From positions 62,001 to 126,000 of the forward strand of contig NZ_QZVS01000094.1 of NCBI RefSeq assembly GCF_003602235.1: a DNA stretch of 64,000 nucleotides, read 5' to 3'. Origin of the DNA: Cryobacterium melibiosiphilum. GTDB taxonomy: Bacteria; Actinomycetota; Actinomycetes; Actinomycetales; Microbacteriaceae. Positions 1-8,923 of the stretch are shown piece by piece. Positions within the stretch are counted from its first letter, which is position 1. Each line of letters opens with the position of its first letter. Both the position numbers and the translations under genes were made by a program. The notes beneath the pieces are model-generated. The model had not been told where the DNA came from, searched no databases, and worked only from the letters and a program-made list of their open reading frames with translations.

Positions 1-2
1 TT

Positions 3-887
3 AACGACGCCCTCGCGCTCACCTCCGGCCGGGTCTGGACTTCCCAGCTGCGCTCCCTCCTCGAGCACCTCGAGCAGGTCACCTCGCAGAGCACGACCGT
101 CTTCGTGCTCGGCATCCACTCGATCCGCGGCATCGACACCCTCGACACGATGCTCGGCGGCGTCGCCGATCGCCATGCCGCGCACCTGAACCAGCTCAGC
201 GCCGACACCTGCGCCACCATTCCGCGCACCCGGTTTCTGCCCTTCGCCCCCGCGGCCTCGGTCTCGATCGATCGCCACCGCACCCTGGAGGACTACCGCG
301 ACTGGGCCGTTCCGATCGCCGACCACCTCGCGCCGGCCCTGGATGCAGGGCGGGTCGCCATCAGCGACGCGGCCGCGGCATCCGTCGCCCTGGCCCAGAG
401 CGACGCCATCGCCGCGGAAGCCGCCCGGCAGCGTGCGGTCGACGGGCTCGGAATTCTCGACACCGTCGCAGAACCGCGCTTCGATCGCCTCGTCGAATTG
501 GCGCAGCGGATGTTCCACACCCACTCGGCCGCGATCACCGTGATCGACCACGATCGCCAGTGGCACAAGGCCCGGGTCAGCCTCGAACCAGATGAGGTGC
601 CGCGCAGCGCGTCGTTCTGCGCGGTCACGATCGAGGGCCGCGGGCCGATGATCGTCGCCGACGCCCTCGACGACGAGCGATTCCGCGAGAATCCGCTCGT
701 ACTCGGCGACCCGCGCATCAGGTTCTACGCCGGCTTCCCCATCGAATCCCCGTCGGGCGAGCGCATCGGGGCTCTCTGCGTGTTCGACCCCGAGCCGCGC
801 GCCGCGACCGACGTCGACCGCGCCCTGCTGCGCGAGCTGGCCCTGCTGGTGCAGCGCGAGCTGCGTGAGCCTGCGGGGCAAAACTAG
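3..887 (+). CDS. SGNH hydrolase-like / GAF domain protein, 5' truncated
   Basis: The frame is open to the first base, so the gene starts before the window. The first visible residues, [12 protein letters not shown], look like the end of the GxND block III of SGNH/GDSL hydrolases. The stretch [13 protein letters not shown] about 60 residues into the later reading resembles the C-terminal D/H block of that fold. The last ~150 residues ([12 protein letters not shown] onward, with [19 protein letters not shown]) are a typical GAF domain. An esterase-like domain fused to a small-molecule or redox-sensing GAF domain is therefore likely; substrate and ligand are unknown. Its TAG stop lies in a CTAG palindrome shared with the TAG of the convergent gene. 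The GAF call is solid; the SGNH call rests on the truncated remnant. Confidence 0.75.
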   Translation, partial: NDALALTSGRVWTSQLRSLLEHLEQVTSQSTTVFVLGIHSIRGIDTLDTMLGGVADRHAAHLNQLSADTCATIPRTRFLPFAPAASVSIDRHRTLEDYRDWAVPIADHLAPALDAGRVAISDAAAASVALAQSDAIAAEAARQRAVDGLGILDTVAEPRFDRLVELAQRMFHTHSAAITVIDHDRQWHKARVSLEPDEVPRSASFCAVTIEGRGPMIVADALDDERFRENPLVLGDPRIRFYAGFPIESPSGERIGALCVFDPEPRAATDVDRALLRELALLVQRELREPAGQN

Positions 888-3800
888 GGGTCTACGCGCC
901 CGTAGTTGTAATGCGTCTGGACCTGGCTCGGCGTGAGAACGACGTCGTAGGACGAGAGTTCATCCATGCTTCCAACGAAATAGCCGCCTGCATTGTTGAT
1001 TTTTCCGACGGTGATCTGCGGCACGTTGAGGTTGGCAGTCCCGCCTTGTTGACCTGAGACAGGTGCGCCGTCGACATACAGGATGTAGTACCCCGTAGAA
1101 GCTCGCGTGAACGCAACTTGGTGCCATTTGTCATCCGTGTATGTTGAGGACGACTTTATCGTGGTGTCGGGGTATCCTCCAGACGCTCCGGTGCCGGCCA
1201 GCACGTTGCCGTGACAGAAGGAGACTCCAAAGTCCTCACCAGAACCGCTGATTTCAGCGTCCACAAGACCTTTACCCTGCCACCAATAGGGAGAAGTAGT
1301 CGGGCATGACGCTGCCGACGCGTCAGTGGATTTGAACCAGAACTCGAGAGAGAAATTCGCCAAACCGTAGTTCCCCGCGTAACCGTACGAGATGGTCGCG
1401 TAATCGTCTCCACTGAACGTCACGGCTCTCGCGCCGTCTTCCGGGTTCACCGGCCCGCTGACTCCAAAAGTGGGAGTGCCGACATACACGCCGGTCGATC
1501 CTCGTCCGTTGTTGACCATGTTTGGCCCGGACGCTTCACTCAACTTGAAATAGTCCCACGAGTTCGAGTTCTGAATGGTGCTGGCGTAGGTGGCATGCAA
1601 CCGCACGTCAGAGGTCGTCGCCAACGTAGTCCGCACGTTCCCCACATTGTCGGTCACCACGTACTGGTACCTGTAACAGCTTCCCAGGGTCACAGACGCG
1701 TCGGTGTAAGGCGAGGTCGTCGCAGTGATCGTGGTGTAATCGCCGTACGTCCCACAAGCTCCGTTCGTCTGAGGAGCTGTGGCGCGCTTCAACTGTCTGC
1801 TCTTTATTCCCGAGCCGTCGTCGCTTCCCGAAGCAAAATACACCGAGATTGACGTCGTCGACGATGATCCGGCGGGCGATGTGTACATGGTGGGCGCTGC
1901 TGTTGGTGCCGTGGAATCCGGCGTGGCAGTGAATGAGAGTCCGGATGCCGACGCCGCAAACGCGTTGTTCTTCGCCGTCACAGTCTTGGCACCGGGGCCC
2001 GTCGTCGACGAAGACGACGGCCACGCGTAGGTTCCACTCGTGCTCGAACCGAATGAACCCCCGAGCGCCGGATAGTTGTAGCCGGCGATTCCGGACTGGG
2101 CATCGGTAGCGCCGCTTGCCACCGTGGTGAAACTCCCACCCAGGGTGGGGTTGTAGTAGACGACGCCGGTCGCGTTGGAATACGCGTTCGTGAGCCCCGA
2201 GTAGGCCAGGCGCGTCGGAGCGGATGGCGCGCTCAGGTCCACCTTGACGGGTAGTGCGATCGTGTTGGTCGACGCATTCCCCACTGTGTCCTGCACGACG
2301 TACTGGTAGCTGTAACAGCCTGAGCCAGTGGCGGTGGTGATCGTATCCGTGTAGCTCGCGGCTGGGTCGTCGCTGCCCAGTTGCGTGTAGTTGCCCAGGG
2401 CGCTGCAGACCCCGTCTGCTGTTGTTCCGTTCGTCGACGTCAGTGTCCCGAACGCACGCAGCAGCTTCGCACCGGATGCCGCCACGCCACTGGGCGTATC
2501 CGTCCCCTTCGTTAGGGTGAGACTAACGGCCGCGGGTGAGTACGCCGAGCTGGTCCCGGTTCGGGCCGCCGTGACTGAACCGCCGGTCGGCCCGGAAGCG
2601 TCGGCCGCGACGGTGATGGTGAAGGTTTGGGAGCTGGTGGCGACGCCACCGTTCGCGGTGCCGCCATTATCGACGAGGTTTACGGTCACCGTGGACGACC
2701 CGGAGGTGCCGGAGGGTGTGTAAGTGAGGGTTCCGGTCGGACTGACCACCGGCTGCACGCTAAATAGGCTTGAATTCGTGCTCGTCGTCGTGAAGTTCAT
2801 GCCCTGGGTTTCGGCGGAACCGGCAGTAACGTTGGTTGCCCATCCCGAAATGGACTTCGCGCCTGAGCTGGGAAGCACGCTCTGGTCGCCACCCTTCGTG
2901 AAACTTGGCGCTTCGTTGGCGGGGCGAATATTGAGGGTTACGGTCGTTGCCGCCGACGTGAAGGCACCGTTCGTTGCGGTGTACGTGAAAGTTCGCGCGC
3001 CGCTGTCATTGGCGACGGGCGTGAAGGTGAAAGAACCGTCAGAGCTGAGGGCGAAATTGGCGGCGGTCGGCGCAGTCACGAGCGTGGCTGTCAGTGCGTT
3101 TCCCTCACTGTCTCTGTCGTTGGCAAGTACTCCGTTGCTGGTGCTGACCGTCAGTGTGGTGTCTTCGTTTTGCGAGTACGCGTCTTCCTTGGTCGTAGGC
3201 GGAGTCTGCAGCAGCACGTTTGAAAACACTGCTGTGCTTGACGTGCTGGTATTGCGTGATGTGACGGCAAGCCCGATCAAGTTGGAAGCAGCAATGACGG
3301 CCGAACCCTCGACAACCCATGTGCCCGCTACGCCGGTGTACGACCTTTCGCCCGTCATGGTGGTGCCTTGCCGGGTTATTCGAACATAGTAGGGAGCGAG
3401 GTAGTTGGAATTGGCGGCGGTGTAGCCGGTGTTGTCACCTGCCTGTTGCCGGTAGGTGAATTCGGAACCCAGAGTTTTTTCTATCTTCATCGAAGCATGA
3501 GCGCTGTTTGCAGCCGTTGTTTGTCTGACCATGACGCCGGCCTTCGCGCCTGCATCGGAGCCCTCTGACTGCGAGACGACTCTCGCTGTGAGGCGACCAT
3601 CCGTGCTGAGCGCGCGATACAAAAAGTAGAACTGGTCGCTGGTACCCCAGATGTCACTTCCCGAGCCGGTAACGGTGTAGTCCGACGTCGACGAGTTACT
3701 GCTGGACCCAGCAACTGCCGCACCGATCGTGGCTTTATTCGTAAAGACGCCGTATGCGTTCACGTTGATGGTCACGGTATCCGTGTCGGTGTCCATCACC

Positions 3801-4864
3801 ACGCCACTGCTGGTCAGATCACTCGTGACCATCTTCAGTGTCGCGGTAGCGGCGGTCGACGCACTTCCGACCGCCACGCTCATGCCGGCGAGAGCCAGAT
3901 TGATGTTGACGATTGTTCCTGTGAACGTCATCGTGGTGGAGCCACTCGTGGTGCTGCCAGTGAGCCCACTGGTCCCCGAAAGCGTGATGGTGCCGTTGGT
4001 CGCGGTGAGTGTGACTTTGGCACTTGTCGAGTCGATATCGCTTATGGAAACGAGGTTCTTGTTCGTGGTGCTGAACGTCTTGCTGGTGTTCTGCGGCGTC
4101 TCCTGAGTACCCGGCATCCGGTTGACGGGCGCGTCATTGACGGCAGCCACACTCAGGGTGACCTTGACGCTCTCTGATACAAGGGAGCCGTCGCTCGTTC
4201 GATACGTAAACGAGTCCGTACCGCTGAAATTTCCTTGCGGCGTGTAGGTGAAGCTCCCGTTCGTGGCAAAGCTCAAGGTGCCGCTGGCAACTCCGGTGAC
4301 CAGTTCAGCCATGAGCGTGCCGCTTTCCGCGTCGGTGTCATTCGACAACACTCCGGGCGCCGCTACTGTGAGCGCCGTGTCCTCGTTCGTGCTGTAGGAG
4401 TCCGCAGTCGCCACCGGCGCGGAATTCACGATCGTAAAGCTCGTGCTCGCCGAACTCTCTGCACCTTTCCAGAGCCAATACACCGGTTGAATCGTGTAAG
4501 TCCATGTTCCGACGGGCACATATTTTTCGATGCAGCTCGTGGCGGTTACGGTGACGTTACAGGCCGTGGTCATGGTCTGCTTCGTCGACCCTGAATAACG
4601 CATCACGTCGTAACCCGTGACCGCAGTCCCGTTGTTCAACTTCACGCCATCCCAGCTCACCGTCACCGCATGGCCGGAGACCAAGGTTCTCGGGGTGCCG
4701 GGAGCGTCGATGCTCGCGATCGACGACAGTCCGTTACCGCCCGAGAGCGACCCGGCCGTCCAGTATCCCCAGGCCGCACCGCTGGCCAGCACGAACGCCA
4801 GCGGAATCGCGATGAGCCGCTTCAGCAACGACCACCTTCGCCGCGTTCCCCCGGCGCGGGTCAT
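884..4864 (-). CDS. Giant secreted multidomain adhesin-like protein with C-terminal LamG domain
   Basis: About 1326 residues. The start is the ATG that overlaps the upstream TGA by four bases (ATGA), which implies translational coupling. The N-terminus is basic, then hydrophobic, ending [15 protein letters not shown], like the SipW-type signal regions of its upstream neighbours. An FN3-like segment follows, then cadherin/VCBS-like repeats beginning [20 protein letters not shown] and [14 protein letters not shown] with VLSNDTD/VLANDRD motifs. Next come a DUF1349-like beta-sandwich segment around residues 390-560 and two repeats with a CYxYQYVVxDxVGN motif near residues 870 and 1090. The last ~190 residues ([23 protein letters not shown]) are a LamG/concanavalin-like domain. 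No LPXTG anchor is seen. Likely role: extracellular adhesion or glycan binding at the surface of a fibre made by the operon; this is inference. Confidence 0.85.
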   Translation of the reverse strand: MTRAGGTRRRWSLLKRLIAIPLAFVLASGAAWGYWTAGSLSGGNGLSSIASIDAPGTPRTLVSGHAVTVSWDGVKLNNGTAVTGYDVMRYSGSTKQTMTTACNVTVTATSCIEKYVPVGTWTYTIQPVYWLWKGAESSASTSFTIVNSAPVATADSYSTNEDTALTVAAPGVLSNDTDAESGTLMAELVTGVASGTLSFATNGSFTYTPQGNFSGTDSFTYRTSDGSLVSESVKVTLSVAAVNDAPVNRMPGTQETPQNTSKTFSTTNKNLVSISDIDSTSAKVTLTATNGTITLSGTSGLTGSTTSGSTTMTFTGTIVNINLALAGMSVAVGSASTAATATLKMVTSDLTSSGVVMDTDTDTVTINVNAYGVFTNKATIGAAVAGSSSNSSTSDYTVTGSGSDIWGTSDQFYFLYRALSTDGRLTARVVSQSEGSDAGAKAGVMVRQTTAANSAHASMKIEKTLGSEFTYRQQAGDNTGYTAANSNYLAPYYVRITRQGTTMTGERSYTGVAGTWVVEGSAVIAASNLIGLAVTSRNTSTSSTAVFSNVLLQTPPTTKEDAYSQNEDTTLTVSTSNGVLANDRDSEGNALTATLVTAPTAANFALSSDGSFTFTPVANDSGARTFTYTATNGAFTSAATTVTLNIRPANEAPSFTKGGDQSVLPSSGAKSISGWATNVTAGSAETQGMNFTTTSTNSSLFSVQPVVSPTGTLTYTPSGTSGSSTVTVNLVDNGGTANGGVATSSQTFTITVAADASGPTGGSVTAARTGTSSAYSPAAVSLTLTKGTDTPSGVAASGAKLLRAFGTLTSTNGTTADGVCSALGNYTQLGSDDPAASYTDTITTATGSGCYSYQYVVQDTVGNASTNTIALPVKVDLSAPSAPTRLAYSGLTNAYSNATGVVYYNPTLGGSFTTVASGATDAQSGIAGYNYPALGGSFGSSTSGTYAWPSSSSTTGPGAKTVTAKNNAFAASASGLSFTATPDSTAPTAAPTMYTSPAGSSSTTSISVYFASGSDDGSGIKSRQLKRATAPQTNGACGTYGDYTTITATTSPYTDASVTLGSCYRYQYVVTDNVGNVRTTLATTSDVRLHATYASTIQNSNSWDYFKLSEASGPNMVNNGRGSTGVYVGTPTFGVSGPVNPEDGARAVTFSGDDYATISYGYAGNYGLANFSLEFWFKSTDASAASCPTTSPYWWQGKGLVDAEISGSGEDFGVSFCHGNVLAGTGASGGYPDTTIKSSSTYTDDKWHQVAFTRASTGYYILYVDGAPVSGQQGGTANLNVPQITVGKINNAGGYFVGSMDELSSYDVVLTPSQVQTHYNYGRVDP

Positions 4865-5379
4865 GAGTCCGCCCCCAGATACACGGTGATCGACTTGCCC
4901 TGGCAATCACTTGTGGCCCCGGTCCCCATCAAGATCGCCCCGCCCAGCGTGATGGACGTCGTGCTCGCCACAGTCGACGATTCCCGCGCGACAATATCCC
5001 ACCCGGTAGAATCGGCCGTGAAACTCAGCGCGCAGGTCGTCAACCCACTCTCGACGGTGAACCCGGACGTACCCAGCGCCGTGTTCAACGAAAACCTGTT
5101 GATGCGCACGGGCCCCGCGTTGGAATTCTTGACCGTCAGCGTGACATTCGCGCTGCCGCCCGGGTACAGCCCCGCCGACACGGCCCCGGCGCTGAGCTCC
5201 AGGGGAACAGTCGTCCCCGACCCCGCACTCCCCGCGCCCACGCCAGCCCCGGTCCAATACCCGTACGCCACCGGCCCCGCAATCAGCGACACGACGAGGA
5301 TGCCCAGGGTCGCGAGCGTGCGCGCGAACCGGGCCCGCAGCATCCGCTGCCCAGAACCTGAACCGTGCCGCGCCATCAC
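4861..5379 (-). CDS. Secreted protein with SipW-like signal region (small paralogue 1)
   Basis: 172 residues from a GTG that overlaps the upstream TGA; the next codon is ATG, so the start could be three bases later. A basic N-terminus and hydrophobic segment end at YGYWTGAGVGAG, resembling the SipW-dependent signals of TasA/camelysin-type proteins. The mature part has LYPGGSANVTLTVKNSNAGP, matching LYPSDTVTIPLTGKF in the 6063-6584 protein and LFPGDVQALNLELSN in the 5376-5885 protein. One cysteine lies mid-domain (LTTCALSF) and one near the end (SDCQGKSITVYL), the same arrangement as the other two. Probably an extracellular structural subunit; no enzyme motif is visible. It lies directly upstream of, and is coupled to, the giant protein. 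Confidence 0.8.
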   Translation of the reverse strand: MMARHGSGSGQRMLRARFARTLATLGILVVSLIAGPVAYGYWTGAGVGAGSAGSGTTVPLELSAGAVSAGLYPGGSANVTLTVKNSNAGPVRINRFSLNTALGTSGFTVESGLTTCALSFTADSTGWDIVARESSTVASTTSITLGGAILMGTGATSDCQGKSITVYLGADS

Positions 5380-5885
5380 GGCTGGCCCCCCGTCGCTTCA
5401 TACCGCAGAGTGATCGTCGCGCCCTTGCAGCCGTCCTGGTTGAGGTTGGGGTTGAGCATCGCGAGCTGCGGCAGAAACGCCCGCGGAACCCCGAGCGCCG
5501 TGAGCGTCGCGGTCGTCGCCGGCGGAACGGTCAGCGCGAGGCTTTGCCGCACCTGCACGGCGGCGAAATCGGCGAGGCTGCAGCCGAGCTGCGCGGTCGC
5601 CCGGGGCGCGTCGACCTCGATCAGGGTGACCGCGAGGGAGTCCACGTCGACGGCAAAGTCGTGCGGATTGCTCAGCTCGAGGTTCAGCGCCTGCACGTCA
5701 CCGGGAAAGAGCGGCTCGCTCGTGGTGCCGGCGATGCCGAGCAGCACCTCATCGGCGGGCCGGCCGTGCAGCGGATCCCCGGCATAGAGCGGCATATCGG
5801 CCGACAGCAGCAGCACCGTGCTCACGGCCAGCAGCGCGAGGGCGCCGTAGGTCGCAACATGCGAGGACTGCGCCGCGATAATCAT
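5376..5885 (-). CDS. Secreted or membrane-anchored paralogue without YWT signal (small paralogue 2)
   Basis: 169 residues with one N-terminal hydrophobic segment (YGALALLAVSTVLLLSADM) but, unlike its neighbours, no YWT motif behind it. The rest aligns by eye with the flanking paralogues: LFPGDVQALNLELSN, a mid cysteine in LGCSLADF and a C-terminal NLNQDGCKGATITLRYEA. The last is nearly the TDLNQDLCKNAVATIKY of the 6063-6584 protein. The missing signal motif suggests a different export or anchoring mode, for example a membrane-bound base or assembly partner. That role is inference. It overlaps the downstream start and shares the operon. Confidence 0.75.
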   Translation of the reverse strand: MIIAAQSSHVATYGALALLAVSTVLLLSADMPLYAGDPLHGRPADEVLLGIAGTTSEPLFPGDVQALNLELSNPHDFAVDVDSLAVTLIEVDAPRATAQLGCSLADFAAVQVRQSLALTVPPATTATLTALGVPRAFLPQLAMLNPNLNQDGCKGATITLRYEATGGQP

Positions 5886-6003
5886 CTGGCCCGTTCAGCT
5901 ATCGGGAAAAGTGTGTGTGCTGCGTGTTACTTCGGTGTGAGTTGTTTTCAGTCAGCGGATGCCCCGCCACGCTTCCCAGCGTGCTCCCGCCTTAACGCCG
6001 GGT

Positions 6004-6041
6004 GCGGATAGGGCAAGGCCGACCGGCCTGGCCCCATCCGC
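6004..6041 (-). terminator. Stem-loop between the first and second genes of the surface operon
   Basis: Arms 6004-6020 and 6025-6041 (GCGGATAGGGCAAGGCC and its near-complement) pair around a four-base loop. No U-tract follows on the minus strand, so it may be a partial terminator or an RNA-stabilising stem. Either would make the first small subunit more abundant than the downstream products. Confidence 0.5.
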
Positions 6042-6062
6042 GTTTGTGATGCGGGCTAAGAG

Positions 6063-6584
6063 CTAGCCAGCAGGAACTGTCTCTGTCGCTTCGGCAGTGT
6101 ATTTGATTGTGGCGACAGCATTTTTGCAGAGATCCTGGTTCAAGTCAGTTTCAAGGAGTCCAAGAGTGGCACCGCTCCAACTTCCGCCGGGAGTCGCCTC
6201 AGTCGACACCGGAACGGGCTGGTCTGCGATAGCGCGAATCATCGGGCTTCCCTTGATCTCGAAGTTCTCGACGCCGCAGGTGCTGGGGGAGACCGAGTCT
6301 ACTTTGGCCGTCACGCTGTAGATGTTGACGGGGCCATCGTTCGTGTTGACGAATTTACCCGTGAGCGGGATCGTGACCGTGTCGCTCGGATAAAGTTCAG
6401 CGATAGCTGCCGCAGCAACGGTGGCATCCTGCACGACCGTGACGGTCGTTGTCGTCCCCATCGTTGCCGTGCTCTGCCCGGTGCCCGTCGAGGTCCAGTA
6501 GGCGAACGCGGCGCCGGCTCCACCGAGCACGACGGTTGTGACGAGGGCGATCGCAATCGCCTTTTTGGACATTTTCTTGCGCAT
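6063..6584 (-). CDS. SipW-dependent-type (TasA/camelysin-like) secreted protein, first gene of surface operon
   Basis: 173 residues, ATG preceded by AGGAG eight bases upstream. The N-terminus RKKMSKKAIAIALVTTVV followed by GGAGAAFAYWTSTGTGQS is the alternate signal type usually cleaved by SipW-like peptidases in TasA/camelysin families. The mature domain has LYPSDTVTIPLTGKF, VNIYSVTAKVDSV, a mid cysteine (PSTCGVENFEIKG) and a C-terminal cysteine (LNQDLCKNAVATIKY). The cysteine pair shared by all three small paralogues could form a disulfide. It is the promoter-proximal gene, followed by a hairpin, so it is probably the most abundant product and could be a major fibre subunit. No SipW-type peptidase is encoded in the window. 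Confidence 0.8.
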   Translation of the reverse strand: MRKKMSKKAIAIALVTTVVLGGAGAAFAYWTSTGTGQSTATMGTTTTVTVVQDATVAAAAIAELYPSDTVTIPLTGKFVNTNDGPVNIYSVTAKVDSVSPSTCGVENFEIKGSPMIRAIADQPVPVSTEATPGGSWSGATLGLLETDLNQDLCKNAVATIKYTAEATETVPAG

Positions 6585-6720
6585 GGCAAAACTCCTGGCT
6601 TGTATTGGCTAAAAACCTGTGGTCGTTTGCAGAATGCGTACCCCATGACCACCGGTAGCCCGATATGCAACACGTTAGTGAGCGCCCTGAGCCCGTTATA
6701 GCCCCACAACTGGGTGTCTA

Positions 6721-6800
6721 TCCCGCGTATTCAGCCTGTCTGTCCCCATGTCGGCTGAACGGGGGTGATCCGTGAAAAGACGCGGGACTTTCGGCCCTAA
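6721..6800. promoter_or_regulatory. Nested inverted repeats plus DosR/DevR-like box upstream of the surface operon
   Basis: The 453-base gap 6585-7037 upstream of the operon holds nested inverted repeats: TCCCGCG (6721-6727) with CGCGGGA (6781-6787), enclosing TTCAGCC (6730-6736) with GGCTGAA (6753-6759). GGGACTTTCGGCCCTAA at 6784-6800 resembles the DosR/DevR box of actinobacteria. A palindrome ACCGTACGGT lies at 6822-6831. A possible -10 (TATAAC on the minus strand, 6700-6695) lies closer to the gene, so these repeats could be operators rather than a leader structure. No known riboswitch is recognised. Confidence 0.4.
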
Positions 6801-7037
6801 TGGGCGCGGCGCGACGGGTCTACCGTACGGTCTACGGCATGAAATGGCCGGCGCCTACTCCCGGCACTGCTTAGGGCACTAATTACCGACCCAGGGTGCC
6901 GGAATGCGTGCGTTCGCGGATGGCCCCAGTGCGGGGGAGAGGAGAGGAAACTCCCCTGAATCTCATCGTCGGCGGGCATGCGAAAGCGGGGCCGACGATG
7001 TCGACCCCGCTCGGGTGCTAATATGCGCGACCTGTGG

Positions 7038-7538
7038 TTACGCGGCGCGGGTGTACCGGCTGCGAGCCCGCTTGACGGGGGCGGCATCCGTCGTGCCGGA
7101 GCTCGGCATCAGGTGCGGCGGAACCCGGTGCGCCACGGCGTTCAGGCGGGCTGCCGGAGGTGGGCCGATGATTGTCGTGTCGGCCACCACTGCGTCACGC
7201 TCGAGCCGAACCCCGCCGGAGATGCGCACCTCGGCGCCGATGCGCGCGTTGCTGCCGATCCAGGCGCTCGAGCCGAGCCGGGAGTCGGGCCCCACGTGCA
7301 CGTTTTGCCCCACAAAGACCCGCTCGCCCACGATGACGCCCTGATCGATCCAGCTGCCGGCCCCGATCCAGGTCTCCGCGCCGATCTCGGCCCCGGCCTC
7401 AACGTAGGTGTTCTCCGACACGAACGCCGACGGATGCACCGTGGCCTTCGCCGACACCCACCCGTTTCCGTTCGCGTGGCTGCGGTACTTGTCCACAACT
7501 CCTGCTTCGCGCTCAACCTCTTCGCTCTTGCGTCGCAC
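7038..7538 (-). CDS. Left-handed beta-helix (hexapeptide repeat) protein
   Basis: About 166 residues from a GTG at 7538, chosen because AGAGAGG sits six bases upstream; a TTG seven codons earlier is the alternative. Residues ~25-135 are imperfect hexapeptides of the [LIV]-G-x4 type (VHPSAFVSENTYVEAGAEIG, ETWIGAGSWIDQGVIVGERV, AWIGSNARIGAEVRISGGV). These build the left-handed beta-helix of bacterial acyl/acetyl transferases and gamma-carbonic anhydrase-like proteins. No transferase domain or clear catalytic His is seen. The basic C-terminus (VKRARSRYTRAA) is unusual. It may be a small acetyltransferase or a structural beta-helix; function is not assignable. It precedes the surface operon on the same strand but is separated from it by 453 bases. 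Confidence 0.7.
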   Translation of the reverse strand: MRRKSEEVEREAGVVDKYRSHANGNGWVSAKATVHPSAFVSENTYVEAGAEIGAETWIGAGSWIDQGVIVGERVFVGQNVHVGPDSRLGSSAWIGSNARIGAEVRISGGVRLERDAVVADTTIIGPPPAARLNAVAHRVPPHLMPSSGTTDAAPVKRARSRYTRAA

Positions 7539-7669
7539 TGCGACCTCTCTCTGCCGCAAATTGTGCGGCTCTACGTCTTAAACGCGAGGGTAGTGGTTTC
7601 CATTCCGCGCGTGAATACCCCCCGTGGGTTTCTCAGTGAGCTTGCAGGCGCTCGTCGTCGACGTCCCCG

Positions 7670-7766
7670 CGGCACAACTCCTGCTGATTTTCTGCTCGGG
7701 CACAAACTTGCCCGTCATTACGCGGCAGTCGGTCGAGCCACGGGCAAAAGTGCAGGAGTTATGCCG
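7670..7766. repeat. REP-like element 1, arms CGGCAYAACTCCTGC
   Basis: Left arm CGGCACAACTCCTGC (7670-7684) and right arm GCAGGAGTTATGCCG (7752-7766) are inverted copies with one mismatch. An inner pair TTGCCCGT/ACGGGCAA lies between them. The same arms, 96 bases apart overall, recur at 12771-12866. The element occupies the 323-base gap 7539-7861, which otherwise carries the divergent promoters of the flanking genes. Confidence 0.7.
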
Positions 7767-7861
7767 CCGACATCGCCGTGCCGCCGGCCCCAGCGGCGGC
7801 AAATCCCGATGCGGGCAGCGTCGTCAGGTCCCGCCGCAGCCGGGCGGGCTAGGCTCGCGGC

Positions 7862-8380
7862 GTGACCGACTCCCTTCGCCGCCAGCTGCGCGCCCTGCCC
7901 GATTTTCCCGACAACCTGCCGGTCTTCGACCCGGCCACGGCCCCCGCCGACCCGATCAGCCTGTTTCGTGCCTGGCTCGGTGAGGCGCTCGCCGCAGACC
8001 TGCCCGCGGCGCACGCGTTCAGCCTCGCTACCGCGACGGCCGAGGGCGCGGTCAGCTCGCGCATGCTGATCCTCAAAGACGTCGGGGTCGACGCGTTCTA
8101 CTTCGCGTCGACCCGCAGTTCCCGCAAGGGGGGCGAACTCGCCGCCAACCCGCAGGCCGCGATGAACTTCTACTGGCCGGCCGTGGGTCGGCAGATCCGC
8201 GTCGTCGGAACGGTGACGCTGGAGTCGGCCGAGGAGTCCGCCGCCGACTGGGACGACCGCCCCGGAGCAGACGGTTCGGACAACCCGGCCTGGCAGCTCT
8301 ACGCCCTGCACCCGACCGAGGTCGAGTTCTGGCAGGCGAGCGCCGACCGCCATCACATTCGGCACCGCTACGCCCTGTAG
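7862..8380 (+). CDS. Pyridoxamine 5'-phosphate oxidase-family flavoprotein (short PdxH-like)
   Basis: 172 residues, GTG start. The order of motifs follows PdxH: DPISLFRAWLGEA, SSRMLILKDVG, the FMN-binding stretch STRSSRKGGELAANPQAAMN, FYWPAVGRQIRVVG, and the C-terminal EFWQASADRHHIRHRY (PdxH has EFWQxxxxRLHDR). It is about 40 residues shorter than typical PdxH, with the segment between the RQIRVVG strand and the C-terminal EFWQ block reduced. It probably uses FMN and may oxidise PNP/PMP to PLP, or act as a related F420/FMN split-barrel enzyme. Monocistronic; the gap downstream is filled by repeats. Confidence 0.75.
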   Translation: MTDSLRRQLRALPDFPDNLPVFDPATAPADPISLFRAWLGEALAADLPAAHAFSLATATAEGAVSSRMLILKDVGVDAFYFASTRSSRKGGELAANPQAAMNFYWPAVGRQIRVVGTVTLESAEESAADWDDRPGADGSDNPAWQLYALHPTEVEFWQASADRHHIRHRYAL

Positions 8381-8386
8381 CTATTT

Positions 8387-8655
8387 CGCTGGTCGAGCAG
8401 CGGGCACGCTCTTCGCCCGCGTGTCGAGACCCCGTGAGCCGATCCTCCCGCGGTTTGAGGGTTGGCTCGCTGGGTTTCGACCAGCGCGCTCCGCGCGCAG
8501 GCTCAACCAGCGGGATTTCCCCCTCTCGCTGGTTGAGCAGGGCGCGCGCGCCCTTGGCGCGCCCGTGTCGAAACCATCGTGAGCCGATCTACAGTCTGAG
8601 GGTCGGCTTGCGTGGTTTCGACCAGCGCGCTTCGCGCGCAGGCTCAACCAGCGGG
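8387..8655. repeat. Two tandem ~128-base palindromic units (CGCTGGTTGAGC ... GCTCAACCAGCG)
   Basis: Unit 1 spans 8387-8514 and unit 2 spans 8527-8655. Each begins CGCTGGTYGAGC, has an internal GC hairpin and GTGTCGARACC, then a middle part with GTGAGCCGATC. Each ends GGTTTCGACCAGCGCGC plus a second hairpin and GCTCAACCAGCGGG. The ends are inverted repeats of each other. A left-half copy is at 12627-12690. It fills most of the 8381-8728 gap. Confidence 0.8.
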
Positions 8656-8728
8656 CCGTTTAACAACGGATGCGCACCGGAGAACGTCATCCGGTGCGCT
8701 ACCCGCCGCGCGCAAAGCGCGGTTAAGG

Positions 8729-8801
8729 TGGGCCCCGTCGGGCTCGAACCGACGACCCAAGGATTAAAAGTCCTTTGCTCTACCAACTGAGCTAGAGGCC
8801 C
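8729..8801 (-). tRNA. tRNA-Lys (anticodon UUU)
   Basis: On the minus strand the acceptor GGGCCTC pairs with GGGGCCC. The D-arm is GCTCAGTTGGTAGAGC, the anticodon stem AAGGA/TCCTT encloses CTTTTAA (anticodon TTT), and the T-arm contains GTTCGAGC. Full cloverleaf of 73 bases. Only CC, not CCA, follows the discriminator A in the DNA. Confidence 0.95.
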
Positions 8802-8923
8802 GCGTCTACCAACTTACCTTGCATTCACTCCTCTTCTTTCCAGAGGGCAGGGGTGGCCTCCCAAAAACACGCGGTATTCTCGGTCGCAGACCCCGAAACG
8901 CCCGACCCGAACAGGAGAACGCC

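Noticed and set aside
6585-7037. Cyclic di-GMP or ydaO-type riboswitch in the surface-operon leader
   Set aside because: The conserved cores of those classes could not be found on either strand; only generic inverted repeats are seen.
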